Of a DNA stretch of 42,354 nucleotides, positions 18,167 through 25,641 are shown in pieces. The notes beneath the pieces were generated by a model. The model worked only from the letters and a program-made list of their open reading frames with translations. It was not told the DNA's origin and ran no database searches. Origin of the DNA: Acidimicrobiia bacterium. Its GTDB lineage: Bacteria; Actinomycetota; Acidimicrobiia; Spongiisociales; Spongiisociaceae. The first letter of the stretch is position 1. Every line of letters starts with the position of its first letter. The stretch is taken from the NCBI GenBank assembly GCA_011523395.1, contig WTGW01000019.1, positions 1 through 42,354 of the forward strand. The letters are read 5' to 3'. Made by a program: the position numbers and the translations under genes.

Positions 18167-18674
18167 TGGTCTGTGGTGGTCTGTCTGTGGAACGGCGGTG
18201 TGGTATGGCGCCGGCAGCGGCGTTCCTCGCAAGGCCAGCTGACGAAGGCGTGCCCGCAGCGGCACGTTGAGGAAGCGGAACGCAGCGACGGGACACCGAT
18301 GACCGCCACAGCACGCCTGGTTGTTTCGCATGGAGACCACAGTGGTCTGTCTGTGGAACGGCGGTGTGGTATGGCGCCGGCAGCGGCGTTCCTCGCAAGG
18401 CCAGCTGACGAAGGCGTGCCCGCAGCGGCACGTTGAGGAAGCGGAACGCAGCGACGGGACACCGATGACCGCCACAGCACGCCTGGTTGTTTCGCATGGA
18501 GACCACAGTGGTCTGTCTGTGGAACGGCGGTGTGGTATGGCGCCGGCAGCGGCGTTCCTCGCAAGGCCAGCTGACGAAGGCGTGCCCGCAGCGGCACGTT
18601 GAGGAAGCGGAACGCAGCGACGGGGCGCCGATGACCGCCAGACCACACCAAGCTGTTTCGCAGACAGACCACTA
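18164..18674. repeat. Three tandem 166-bp MITE-like repeat units
   Basis: Near-identical units begin at 18177, 18343 and 18509, a period of exactly 166 bp. The whole array is bounded by perfect 11-bp inverted repeats, TAGTGGTCTGT (18164-18174) and ACAGACCACTA (18664-18674). Each unit has a hairpin, GCGTGCC-loop CGCAGC-GGCACGT. The outer ends supply the stop codons of both converging genes: MFS TAG on plus, and 4-TM protein TAG on minus. A diverged fourth copy lies at 1638-1806. No transposase is present. Open frames across the array only mirror the repeat period and are not genes. Confidence 0.92.
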
Positions 18675-19085
18675 GAACCCGCCGAAGCGCATCAAGACCA
18701 TCATGGTGAAGATCACTGGGAATGCGGCAACGTAGACAGTCCTCAGGAAGGCGGGCGTGGGCACGCGGTTGAGGAGGAATACGAACATGAGTATCCCCAG
18801 TACCCCCGACAGGATGAAGATCCACCCGTACGAGGTGTTGAGTTGGTCGAGCACGCCGGTCATCAGCCCGCGCAGGATTCCCGTGACGACCGTCCCGCCC
18901 GCAGTGATCAACGTGATCTGGCGGGCCTTGGCAGTCAATAGCGAACCGCGAGCCGCCTCCGCCTGCTCCTTCGGGAGGGTGGCGAGGGCCGGAAACAAGG
19001 TGACCCGGGTGAAGGCGATCGAGCCCGCCCAGAAGATGCCGAAGGCCACGTGAAGCCAATGAACTACGAAGACGTCCCAAGCCAC
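18672..19085 (-). CDS. Four-helix membrane protein (CopD/DUF2269-like), paralogue 1
   Basis: A 137-residue integral membrane protein with four predicted helices. The first contains HWLHVAFGIFWAGS and is followed by FTRVTLFPAL; the last ends VIFTMMVLMRFGGF. The His-rich first helix and size recall CopD/HemJ-type haem or copper proteins, but I cannot name a family firmly. A clear paralogue lies at 28882-29307 with the same HWLHV start and FTMMVMMRFAG ending. GTG 19085 is preferred over GTG 19100 because GGGGAGG lies just upstream and the N-terminus then matches the paralogue. It is a single-gene unit downstream of operator site 5 and ends inside the repeat array. Confidence 0.75.
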   Translation of the reverse strand: MAWDVFVVHWLHVAFGIFWAGSIAFTRVTLFPALATLPKEQAEAARGSLLTAKARQITLITAGGTVVTGILRGLMTGVLDQLNTSYGWIFILSGVLGILMFVFLLNRVPTPAFLRTVYVAAFPVIFTMMVLMRFGGF

Positions 19086-19127
19086 TACCGGCCTCCCCAC
19101 TTGTACCGGCGCAAACAGCGCCCAGCC

Positions 19128-19146
19128 GGTATCGTAGCCCGATATC
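19128..19146. promoter_or_regulatory. Island operator site 5
   Basis: GGTATC (19128-19133), spacer GTAGCCC, GATATC (19141-19146), flanked by CGG. It is a near-ideal match, 42 bases upstream of the 4-TM gene start. Confidence 0.78.
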
Positions 19147-19149
19147 GGC

Positions 19150-19340
19150 AGCCGGAACCGGTAGGAAGAGTTGCAAAATCGAGCCCCTGTCCGGTAATCC
19201 CCTGATCGTCCCGTTTCCGGGCTCCCGTATCCGGACCCACATCAACGGGCCGTCCCGCCATCCTCGCGGACGGTGAGGACGTCAGCGTCTACTACGCGAT
19301 CGCCGGTGAGGCAGAGATAGCCGGAGCTCGTATCACGGGT
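19150..19340. other. Gene-free stretch
   Basis: About 190 bases between operator site 5 and the stop of the LLM oxidoreductase gene. Short plus-strand readable codons exist around 19258-19345, but there is no start, ribosome site or recognisable motif. It may be a decayed gene end. I see no hairpin terminator or repeat in it. Confidence 0.4.
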
Positions 19341-20294
19341 CTATGGCAGGTCATATCTCCGGGCATAACCGGCCAGCAAGGCATGGGTCCGGTCGTATTC
19401 CTCCGGCGAGGAGGCGAGGATCTGGGCCGCGAAGTCCGTGGCGCCTGCCTCGGCCAACTCGTCCAGGCGTCTACCAACTTCGGACTCGTCGCCGACCAGA
19501 GCCACCTGCGCCGGGCTGGAAGATCCGTTGAGGTCCAGTACCGCGCGGTAGACCGGCCTGCTTCCGATGCCCGTCAAGGCCCGCTCGGCGTGCTCGTACG
19601 CGGATCTCCTGTCGTCGGTCACCCACACCGGAGCTCCGGCCACCACCCTCGGCGGCGGCCGTCCGGCTCCTTCCGCCGCAGCCGTAGTCTCGGGAACCGC
19701 CACGGTCCTCACGTAACGAGCGCCGCTGAGCCAGAGGATGGTCCCGTCCGCTAGGGATCCGGCTACTCGCAGCATCTGCGGGCCCAACGCGGCCAAGAGA
19801 ACAGGCGGGACGGCCGCAAGCGTGGCGAGCGGCAGCGAAGCCTTCGAGAGGGAGTACTCGGCTCCGGAGAAGGCCACTTCCGCGCCCGACAGCAACCCCG
19901 AGAGGCAGGTCAGGTACTCGCGGGCATGACGCACCGGAGTCGACCAGTCGAAGCCCAGGGCCGACATCGAGGTGTCGTGGCTCACGCCCACCCCGAGCAC
20001 CAGCCTTCCGGAGCAGCCGGTCTGTACCGTCAATGCCTGCTGGGCCAGCGCCTGAGGATGCCGGGGGTAGGTGGGCACGATGGCCGTTCCCAGCTCCACG
20101 CGGGTCGTGCTTGCTCCGGCGATAGCCAGCTGCGTGAGCGCATCCATCCGACCCGACGTCCATACGGTGTCGAACCCGGCGGCCTCGGCCCGGGCGATGG
20201 TGGCGATGATGTTCTCGAGCGTCGGTTCTCCGGGAACCGAGATCGAGGCCATGAGCCCGATCCTCATCGGGGCATGGGGTGACTCGGAACCCAT
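19341..20294 (-). CDS. LLM-class (probably F420-dependent) oxidoreductase
   Basis: A 317-residue luciferase-like monooxygenase-fold protein of the Mer/F420-dependent group. Visible features are the N-terminal MRIGLMAS strand, AEAAGFDTVWTSGRMDAL, the LGTAIVPTYPRHPQALAQQALTVQ block and LVLGVGVSHD, all typical of F420-binding members. The reaction is hydride transfer with F420 or flavin on an unknown substrate. ATG 20294 has a strong GGAGGGAGG three bases upstream; an internal ATG at 20267 is less likely. It lies 36 bases downstream of the padR-like gene on the same strand, so it is probably co-transcribed with its possible regulator. Coenzyme F420 use fits an actinobacterial host. Confidence 0.87.
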   Translation of the reverse strand: MGSESPHAPMRIGLMASISVPGEPTLENIIATIARAEAAGFDTVWTSGRMDALTQLAIAGASTTRVELGTAIVPTYPRHPQALAQQALTVQTGCSGRLVLGVGVSHDTSMSALGFDWSTPVRHAREYLTCLSGLLSGAEVAFSGAEYSLSKASLPLATLAAVPPVLLAALGPQMLRVAGSLADGTILWLSGARYVRTVAVPETTAAAEGAGRPPPRVVAGAPVWVTDDRRSAYEHAERALTGIGSRPVYRAVLDLNGSSSPAQVALVGDESEVGRRLDELAEAGATDFAAQILASSPEEYDRTHALLAGYARRYDLP

Positions 20295-20330
20295 TGTCCT
20301 CCCTCCCCGGCCCGGCGCGATCCGGGAGGC

Positions 20331-20705
20331 CTACCGGGATCGGGCGGGAACAGCCTCGTCCAGGACATCGGATACGAGCTCGCGGATCTTGGGGCGCAGG
20401 TCCTCCAGCGCCTGCTGTCCGCGATCTGTCAGCGAGTAGTACTTCCGCACCTTGCCGCCGACCACCTCGGGAGAGCGTTCGAGGAACCCGATCTCCTCCA
20501 GTCCGTGGAGGAGCGGATAGAGGGTTCCCGGCGACAGGTTGTAGCCGTGGGTCGCCAGCTCGTCGTTGAGTGCTACTCCGTACACGGGACCCCTGCTCGC
20601 ACAGTCGAGCACGTGCACCCTCACGAAGCCCAGCAGGATGTCGCGAAACAGCTTGCTGTGGCCTTCGAATGTGGGATGACCATCGATACGGTCGGTCTTA
20701 ATCAT
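20331..20705 (-). CDS. PadR-family transcriptional regulator
   Basis: A 124-residue winged-helix protein. The segment GPVYGVALNDELATHGYNLSPGTLYPLLHGLEEIGFLE is the classic PadR DNA-binding block (here described by its ends, residues about 40-76), followed by KVRKYYSLTDRGQQAL (the wing) and a short C-terminal helix for dimerisation. PadR proteins are usually repressors released by phenolic or other small ligands. ATG 20705 has AGGTG six bases upstream. It is the only transcription factor encoded in the window and heads a two-gene unit with the LLM oxidoreductase. It is a candidate, but no more, for the factor that binds the island operators; operator site 6 is 104 bases upstream of its start. 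Confidence 0.92.
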   Translation of the reverse strand: MIKTDRIDGHPTFEGHSKLFRDILLGFVRVHVLDCASRGPVYGVALNDELATHGYNLSPGTLYPLLHGLEEIGFLERSPEVVGGKVRKYYSLTDRGQQALEDLRPKIRELVSDVLDEAVPARSR

Positions 20706-20809
20706 CTGGGCACCTGTTCATTACTACTTGCTTGGCACGCGAACGGGCAGCTCCGGGCTGACGGTTCGAGTTCGGACTCCGAGCTCGGGTAATCGCTCGA
20801 CGCCCCCCT

Positions 20810-20828
20810 GGTATCGTAGCCCGATATT
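20810..20828. promoter_or_regulatory. Island operator site 6
   Basis: GGTATC (20810-20815), spacer GTAGCCC, GATATT (20823-20828). It is in the divergent gap between padR (start 104 bases left) and the chromate-family transporter (29 bases right). The spacer matches the consensus exactly. Confidence 0.75.
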
Positions 20829-20857
20829 GGCACGCGATGCATGGTCAGGGGAAACCG

Positions 20858-22105
20858 GTGACGGACGATAGCAAGCCGAGCAACCAGGACGCGGGAGCCG
20901 GATCCGGAACCTTCAACCCCGAGCGGGGATCGGTAATCGAGATATTCTGGGTCGCCCTACGCCTCGGGTTGACGTCCTTCGGCGGTCCCATCGCCCACAT
21001 AGGTTACTTCCAGGACGAGTACGTCCAGCGGCGCCGGTGGGTGGACGAGGAAACCTTCGCCGATCTCGTCGCCCTGTCACAAGCCTTCCCAGGGGCGGGA
21101 AGCAGCAAGCTCGGCATGGCGATCGGCATGGCGCGCGGTGGGTTGTGGGGCGGTTTCGCGGCTTGGCTCGGGTTCACCCTTCCTTCGGCGGTGATCATGA
21201 CCGTGCTCGGCCTGACGGCTTCCCAGATCACCGAGCAAGCGGCCGGATGGATACACGGGCTGGTCGTGGTGGCGGTACCGGTGGTCGGCCTCGCGGTGTG
21301 GAAGCTGTGGCGGCAGCTGGCCCCGGACCGGTTCCGCAGCTCGATCGCGGTCCTGGCCACGCTGGCGGTGATCGCCTTCCCCTCGTCGGCCCGCACCACC
21401 ATCGTTATCGTGATCATCCTGGGAGGGATCGTGGGCTGGTTCTTCCTGCGCCGGGAGGCCGCCGCTCCCCGCTCGTACCAACTCGGGTCCGGACGCCGGG
21501 CTGCGGTGATCAGCGCGGTCCTCTTCTTCGCCCTGCTGGCTCTGCTGCCGGTGGCACGGGCCGCCTTCGATGACCAAGCCATCGCGACGGCCGACGCCTT
21601 CTACGGTTCCGGAGCGCTGGTGTTCGGCGGAGGCCCGGTGGTGCTGCCGCTTCTCGAGAGCGAAGTGGTCGGGCCCGGCTGGGTCGACGAGGACACCTTC
21701 ATCGCCGGCTTCGGCGCGGCTCAGGCGGTGCCGGGGCCGATCTTCACTTTCTCGGCCTATCTCGGGGCTTCCCTGGGGACAGCGCCGAACGGGGTCGGGG
21801 GCGCGCTGCTCGCTCTCCTGGCCATCTTCCTGCCCTCCTTCCTGATCGTGGTGGCGACGCTCCCGTCGTTCGGCGCGCTCCGCGCCCGGGCCGAGGTACA
21901 GGCGGTGCTACGTGGGGTCAACGCCGCCGTGGTGGGGATCCTGCTAGCCGCCCTCTACGACCCTCTCTGGTCGAGCGCCATCCTCACCCCGCAGGACTTC
22001 GGGCTGGCCCTGGTCGCGCTGGGCCTCCTGGCGTTCTGGAAACTCCCTCCATGGCTGGTGGTGATTCTGACCGCGGCCGGCGGTGGCCTACTCGCGACCT
22101 TCTGA
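20858..22105 (+). CDS. chrA: Chromate-family (CHR) transporter, full length
   Basis: A 415-residue two-domain CHR transporter with about ten membrane helices. Each half carries the family's signature: LTSFGGPIAHIGYFQDEYV and SQAFPGAGSSKLGMAIG in the first, ALVFGGGPVVLPLLESEVV and AQAVPGPIFTFSAYLG in the second. Known members export chromate, but many relatives have unknown anion substrates, and here a sulfonate or carboxylate is equally possible. GTG 20858 is preferred because AGGGGA lies six bases upstream and it clears the operator; ATG 20837 is the alternative. The TGA overlaps the next ATG (TGATG), coupling it to the FhuF-like reductase. It is the first gene of a three-gene unit ending with CCG protein 2. 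Confidence 0.88.
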   Translation: MTDDSKPSNQDAGAGSGTFNPERGSVIEIFWVALRLGLTSFGGPIAHIGYFQDEYVQRRRWVDEETFADLVALSQAFPGAGSSKLGMAIGMARGGLWGGFAAWLGFTLPSAVIMTVLGLTASQITEQAAGWIHGLVVVAVPVVGLAVWKLWRQLAPDRFRSSIAVLATLAVIAFPSSARTTIVIVIILGGIVGWFFLRREAAAPRSYQLGSGRRAAVISAVLFFALLALLPVARAAFDDQAIATADAFYGSGALVFGGGPVVLPLLESEVVGPGWVDEDTFIAGFGAAQAVPGPIFTFSAYLGASLGTAPNGVGGALLALLAIFLPSFLIVVATLPSFGALRARAEVQAVLRGVNAAVVGILLAALYDPLWSSAILTPQDFGLALVALGLLAFWKLPPWLVVILTAAGGGLLATF

Positions 22106-23112
22106 TGCCTACCGAGTCCTGGAGGCGATCCCTGGCGGACGGGATCGGCCAACTCGGGCGCTGGTTCGAGGGACGCTACGGATTCGAGGCCGACGAGCCG
22201 ACCGAGACGGTTCCTGCTGACCTCTACTTCGATCCCGACTTCATGAGGCGAGCGATCGCCGCGTCCCACACCGTGCGACCCGAGTTGCTGTTCCAGGGCC
22301 CACCGGCGTCCGACACCCCCGAGTCCGAGGTCGATCTCGACCTGAGAGTGGCCGTGTCTCGCGTTACCCGCCACTACACGGCCTGCCTCTCGGTGGCTGC
22401 CTACACCGCGCTGGCCCATGGGGTGGCGCTCGACATGTCGCCCCGGAACTGCCGGTTCCGGACCAGGCTGGGGCTTCCGTTCACTCTGGTACTGGACTAC
22501 CTCGGAGAGGGCGCGGTGGTGACCCCGGAGCGTCCCACGCCGTGGCGGGTGACGGCCCGCCAAGTCCCGACGCTGGCGGAGGCGCGCGCCCATGCATGGC
22601 GCACCCTGTACGGGACGCATCTCGCTCCATTGTTCGAGACGGTCCGGCGCATCACCCGAGTGTCGAGGCGGCTGCTCTGGACCAACGCTGCCGAATGGTT
22701 GGGGATGATCTCGGACTCCGCCGACGAGTACCTCGCGGGGGCCGGCCGACCGTACGTGAAGGACCGCCAAGCCCTGATGAACGCCCCTTCCCTGCCGGAG
22801 GTCCCGGGGGAGAATCCCCTGCGGGGCCTGGTGGTGTGGGACCCGGTTCCCGATCCCCGCTATCCGCACGGTATCCACCGCAGGTTGGCGTGTTGCCTGA
22901 CCTACCGGTTGGAAGACCGCCTGGGCCGCCTGTGCCAGAACTGTCCGCTGCTCTCGCTCGACGAGCGCCTCGCCCTGGTGCGTGAACGCTTCGGAGTCCG
23001 CATGGGAATCGGCGGAGGCCCGGCCGAGAGACAGTCCATCCGGCGGGGATTGGAACGGATCGCCAGGTCGGAAAGGCCTGGCCAGACCGCCCATGACGGC
23101 GCCGGCCACTAG
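22105..23112 (+). CDS. FhuF-like [2Fe-2S] ferric-siderophore reductase
   Basis: A 335-residue protein with the C-terminal cysteine motif of FhuF: Cys263-Cys264-x12-Cys277-x2-Cys280, within RLACCLTYRLEDRLGRLCQNC. In E. coli FhuF the equivalent cysteines hold a [2Fe-2S] cluster that reduces ferric hydroxamates. The body contains SPRNCRFRTRLGLPF and WTNAAEWLG segments that fit the IucA/FhuF-like fold. It is predicted cytoplasmic. ATG 22105 overlaps the transporter's stop (TGATG). Its placement between a chromate-family transporter and an HdrB-like protein is unusual, since no siderophore synthase or TonB-type uptake gene is nearby. It could reduce chelated iron or another metal-ligand complex, or serve as an electron carrier. 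Confidence 0.75.
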   Translation: MPTESWRRSLADGIGQLGRWFEGRYGFEADEPTETVPADLYFDPDFMRRAIAASHTVRPELLFQGPPASDTPESEVDLDLRVAVSRVTRHYTACLSVAAYTALAHGVALDMSPRNCRFRTRLGLPFTLVLDYLGEGAVVTPERPTPWRVTARQVPTLAEARAHAWRTLYGTHLAPLFETVRRITRVSRRLLWTNAAEWLGMISDSADEYLAGAGRPYVKDRQALMNAPSLPEVPGENPLRGLVVWDPVPDPRYPHGIHRRLACCLTYRLEDRLGRLCQNCPLLSLDERLALVRERFGVRMGIGGGPAERQSIRRGLERIARSERPGQTAHDGAGH

Positions 23113-23145
23113 ATTGCAGCGGAACGAGAGAGAAGGAACGGGCAG

Positions 23146-24366
23146 ATGGCGGTTGACGACCGGATGGTCACGAAGAACGCGGCCGGCGAGGACTTCGACC
23201 TCTCAAGGGCGAGCGAGTTCAGCTTCACCCAGTTCTATCGGGATCACCTCTACTCGGAACGCCTCCAGATCTCGCGTGACGAGATGACATGGCTGGAGCG
23301 TTACGCGAAGCCGGACCAGCCTGCGGAGGTGGTGCTCAACTTGAGCTGCGGTGTGCAGAACACCCCCCACCTGATGCTCACCCAGGTCGCTCTATTCGAA
23401 GCCCTGGGGGTCGACTTCGTGGCGACAGCCGGCAACAAGTACTGCTGCGGCCGACCGTTCCAACGTTTCGGTAAGGGTGCGGTGGGTGACAACATGGCAG
23501 CGCGCGCCATCGACCGGTTCGCCTCGTGGCAGCCCGAGGTCAACGTTCAGTGCTGCGGATCATGCTTGATCGAGTTCAACTACCACGTGCGGGTGGTCGC
23601 AGAGGAGCGGGGTGAGGCACCCTTCGAGGTGATCCACATAACCGACTACCTGGTCGACCGGCTGATCGAGATGGGCGATGACGTTCCGTGGCGCAAGTCG
23701 ATTCCCCGGCGGGTGATGGTGCACGCGGAAGGCGCCGAGGTCCATCCCACCAAGGAGGCAGCCAAGTCGGCGACCATCAGAACTCTCGAGTTGATCCCAG
23801 GGATCGAGTACGTGGGCATCGTGGAGAGCCCTGCTCTCGGCCAGCCCTGCGCGACCAAGGGCCCGGGAGAACCCAGCGTCCTCAACGACATCACCCCCGA
23901 GCAGTACCTGGAGGTCTGCCAGGACCTCCAGGACCAGGCGGACTCGGTGGGAGCGGACGCCATCGTGACCCATCACCACATGTGCCACCGCGAGTGGTGC
24001 AAGTTCGGGACCAACCGCCTGCCGGTCCTGCACTACCAGTCGTTGCTCGCCGAAGCACTGGGGATCAGGATTCCCGATCGGTTCCAGACCCTCTGGAAGC
24101 TCGGGGATCCCGAGAAGGTGCTTGAACAGACCCGCCGCCACTGGGAGTCATGGGGGATGGATGAGAAGGACGCCCGCCACGTCGTGAAGCATCACTTCAT
24201 GCCCGAGTACGCGTCACAGGTGCAGCGGTGTCCCTGCGAGGGGAACTGCGCCGAGGCCGTCACCGGTACCGGCGCCGCCGCGGCTGCCCTCGGCGCGGAC
24301 TGCGGTACGTCCTGGACGGCCACCCTCGAGGCCGGTATGGAACTCCCCGTCCTCGACCTCGTCTGA
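23146..24366 (+). CDS. CCG-domain (HdrB-like) iron-sulfur protein 2
   Basis: A 406-residue paralogue of the proteins at 15701 and 24416. The CCG domain is complete: Cys68-x31-Cys100-Cys101-Gly, then Cys137-x2-Cys140 (with an extra Cys136). In the second half the shared YHxCQ..WSK motif becomes HHMCHREWCKF, and the C-terminal CGGSGCG motif becomes RCPCEGNC with a longer tail containing a further Cys. It is therefore the most diverged copy. ATG 23146 has GAAGGA nine bases upstream. It follows the FhuF-like gene by 33 bases in the same unit, so it may pass electrons to or from that [2Fe-2S] protein. No flavin or quinone-binding partner is encoded beside it. Confidence 0.8.
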   Translation: MAVDDRMVTKNAAGEDFDLSRASEFSFTQFYRDHLYSERLQISRDEMTWLERYAKPDQPAEVVLNLSCGVQNTPHLMLTQVALFEALGVDFVATAGNKYCCGRPFQRFGKGAVGDNMAARAIDRFASWQPEVNVQCCGSCLIEFNYHVRVVAEERGEAPFEVIHITDYLVDRLIEMGDDVPWRKSIPRRVMVHAEGAEVHPTKEAAKSATIRTLELIPGIEYVGIVESPALGQPCATKGPGEPSVLNDITPEQYLEVCQDLQDQADSVGADAIVTHHHMCHREWCKFGTNRLPVLHYQSLLAEALGIRIPDRFQTLWKLGDPEKVLEQTRRHWESWGMDEKDARHVVKHHFMPEYASQVQRCPCEGNCAEAVTGTGAAAAALGADCGTSWTATLEAGMELPVLDLV

Positions 24367-24415
24367 CACGAGTCGGAACGGCCGCTTGATCTACGTCGGC
24401 CTGTAGGAGGATCCC

Positions 24416-25558
24416 CTAGGACGGTTGGCGCACCTCGGTTATACCGGGCCAGACCAACTCGGGAGAGGGCGCGCCGCAGCCGGAGCCGCCGCACTCGCAG
24501 TCGTGGATGCTCTCCGAGAAAGCCGCTGTGAAGTGGGTGCGAGCGTGGTCGTAGGCATCCTCACGGCTGATCCCCCACGAGTCCCAAGCCGGGTGGGCCG
24601 CCTCCACTATGGCATCGGGGTCGGCCAGCCGCCAGTAGTTCTGGTAGCGGTCCTCGACGCCCACGCCGAGCGCGTCGGCTAGGACGGACATCCAGTGCCG
24701 CACGCCCAGCCTGTGGCTGGCCAGCTTGGACCACTGCTTCTGGCAGGCGTGATACGGCGTGACGACGATCTCCGCCCCGGTTTGTCGGGCCTGCTTAGTA
24801 AGACCCGCCAGGATCGCCCGATGGGAGTCGGAACTGATGTCGCCCAAGCCCACGAACCGGCCGTTGACCTTCTTGAGATCGCAGGGAGCACCCGTCGGGG
24901 GCGGTTCGACGACCCCCAGGTTCTCGATACCCGGGATGCAGGACAGGATCTCGTCGACCGCGTCGATAGTGGCGTTGCCGACCAGCTGGCGGCCGGGCCG
25001 GCCGCCATGTCCGGAGGCCCGGTCGTTGAGGACCTTGGGCTGGTCGTGGCGGTGGACCAGGACGGGTAGCCGATCCGTGTTCTTCCAAGGGATGTCGCCT
25101 GCTCGCTCTCGCAGCAGGCGGGCCATGTACGTGGAGACGTGGATCACCTCGAACGGCGTGGTCATGCGCCGGCTGGCCACGTCGATGTAGGTGATCATGC
25201 ATGCCCCGCACCACTGCACCATCGTCTGCGGTCGGTAGGAGGCGAAGCGCGCATAGGAGGTCGCCACGATGCTGTCGGCCGCCCTCACCTTGCCGGTTCG
25301 CTGTAGCGGACGGCCGCAGCAGAACTGGCGTCCGACCACCGCTTGGTGCTCGATTCCCAGCACCTCGAAGACCTTCACGGCGGCGCGCATCAGATGAGGC
25401 GTGTGCTGGACGGCGCATCCGAACGCCAGCAACGTGTCCACCGGAGCATCGGGCGCCCGGTGGCGATCCACCCAGGCCACCTCGTCCCTGGCCACCTGCA
25501 TGGCCAGGCTGTTCATCATGCCGCCGTAGAACTCCTTGGGGGAGAACCCGGACCCCAT
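24416..25558 (-). CDS. CCG-domain (HdrB-like) iron-sulfur protein 3
   Basis: A 380-residue paralogue closest to CCG protein 1. The CCG domain runs Cys48-x31-Cys80-Cys81-Gly to Cys117-x2-Cys120. The second half has APCDLKK, YHACQKQWSKL and the C-terminal HDCECGGSGCG motif. Relative to copy 1 it carries a short Gly/Arg-rich insertion (SGHGGRPGRQ) near residue 190. ATG 25558 has GGAGGG four bases upstream; an in-frame extension to 25654 would cross the operator and was discarded. It is a single-gene unit divergent from the DadA-like oxidoreductase, which is the best local candidate for an electron-donating partner. It converges on CCG protein 2 with a 49-base gap. Confidence 0.82.
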   Translation of the reverse strand: MGSGFSPKEFYGGMMNSLAMQVARDEVAWVDRHRAPDAPVDTLLAFGCAVQHTPHLMRAAVKVFEVLGIEHQAVVGRQFCCGRPLQRTGKVRAADSIVATSYARFASYRPQTMVQWCGACMITYIDVASRRMTTPFEVIHVSTYMARLLRERAGDIPWKNTDRLPVLVHRHDQPKVLNDRASGHGGRPGRQLVGNATIDAVDEILSCIPGIENLGVVEPPPTGAPCDLKKVNGRFVGLGDISSDSHRAILAGLTKQARQTGAEIVVTPYHACQKQWSKLASHRLGVRHWMSVLADALGVGVEDRYQNYWRLADPDAIVEAAHPAWDSWGISREDAYDHARTHFTAAFSESIHDCECGGSGCGAPSPELVWPGITEVRQPS

Positions 25559-25610
25559 AGACCCTCCGGTCTGGTGCTCCTGGTGAGGCGTACCATAATG
25601 CTCGAAGTTC

Positions 25611-25629
25611 GATATCGCATCCCAATATC
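25611..25629. promoter_or_regulatory. Island operator site 7
   Basis: GATATC (25611-25616), spacer GCATCCC, AATATC (25624-25629). It lies between CCG protein 3 (start 52 bases left) and the DadA-like gene. Its right edge abuts the GGAGG ribosome site of the latter, 12 bases from its ATG. Confidence 0.75.
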
Positions 25630-25641
25630 GGAGGTCCGAAG

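Noticed and set aside
18166-19245. Long open frames on both strands across the 166-bp repeats
   Set aside because: The predicted peptides repeat with the DNA period, lack ribosome sites and overlap the real 4-TM gene.
19150-19340. Possible gene remnant in the gap after operator site 5
   Set aside because: Short readable codons on the plus strand have no start, ribosome site or recognisable motif.
20331-20705. PadR protein as the master regulator of all ten operators
   Set aside because: It is the only regulator in the window, but typical PadR sites differ and its operator is not closer than others; kept only as a candidate.
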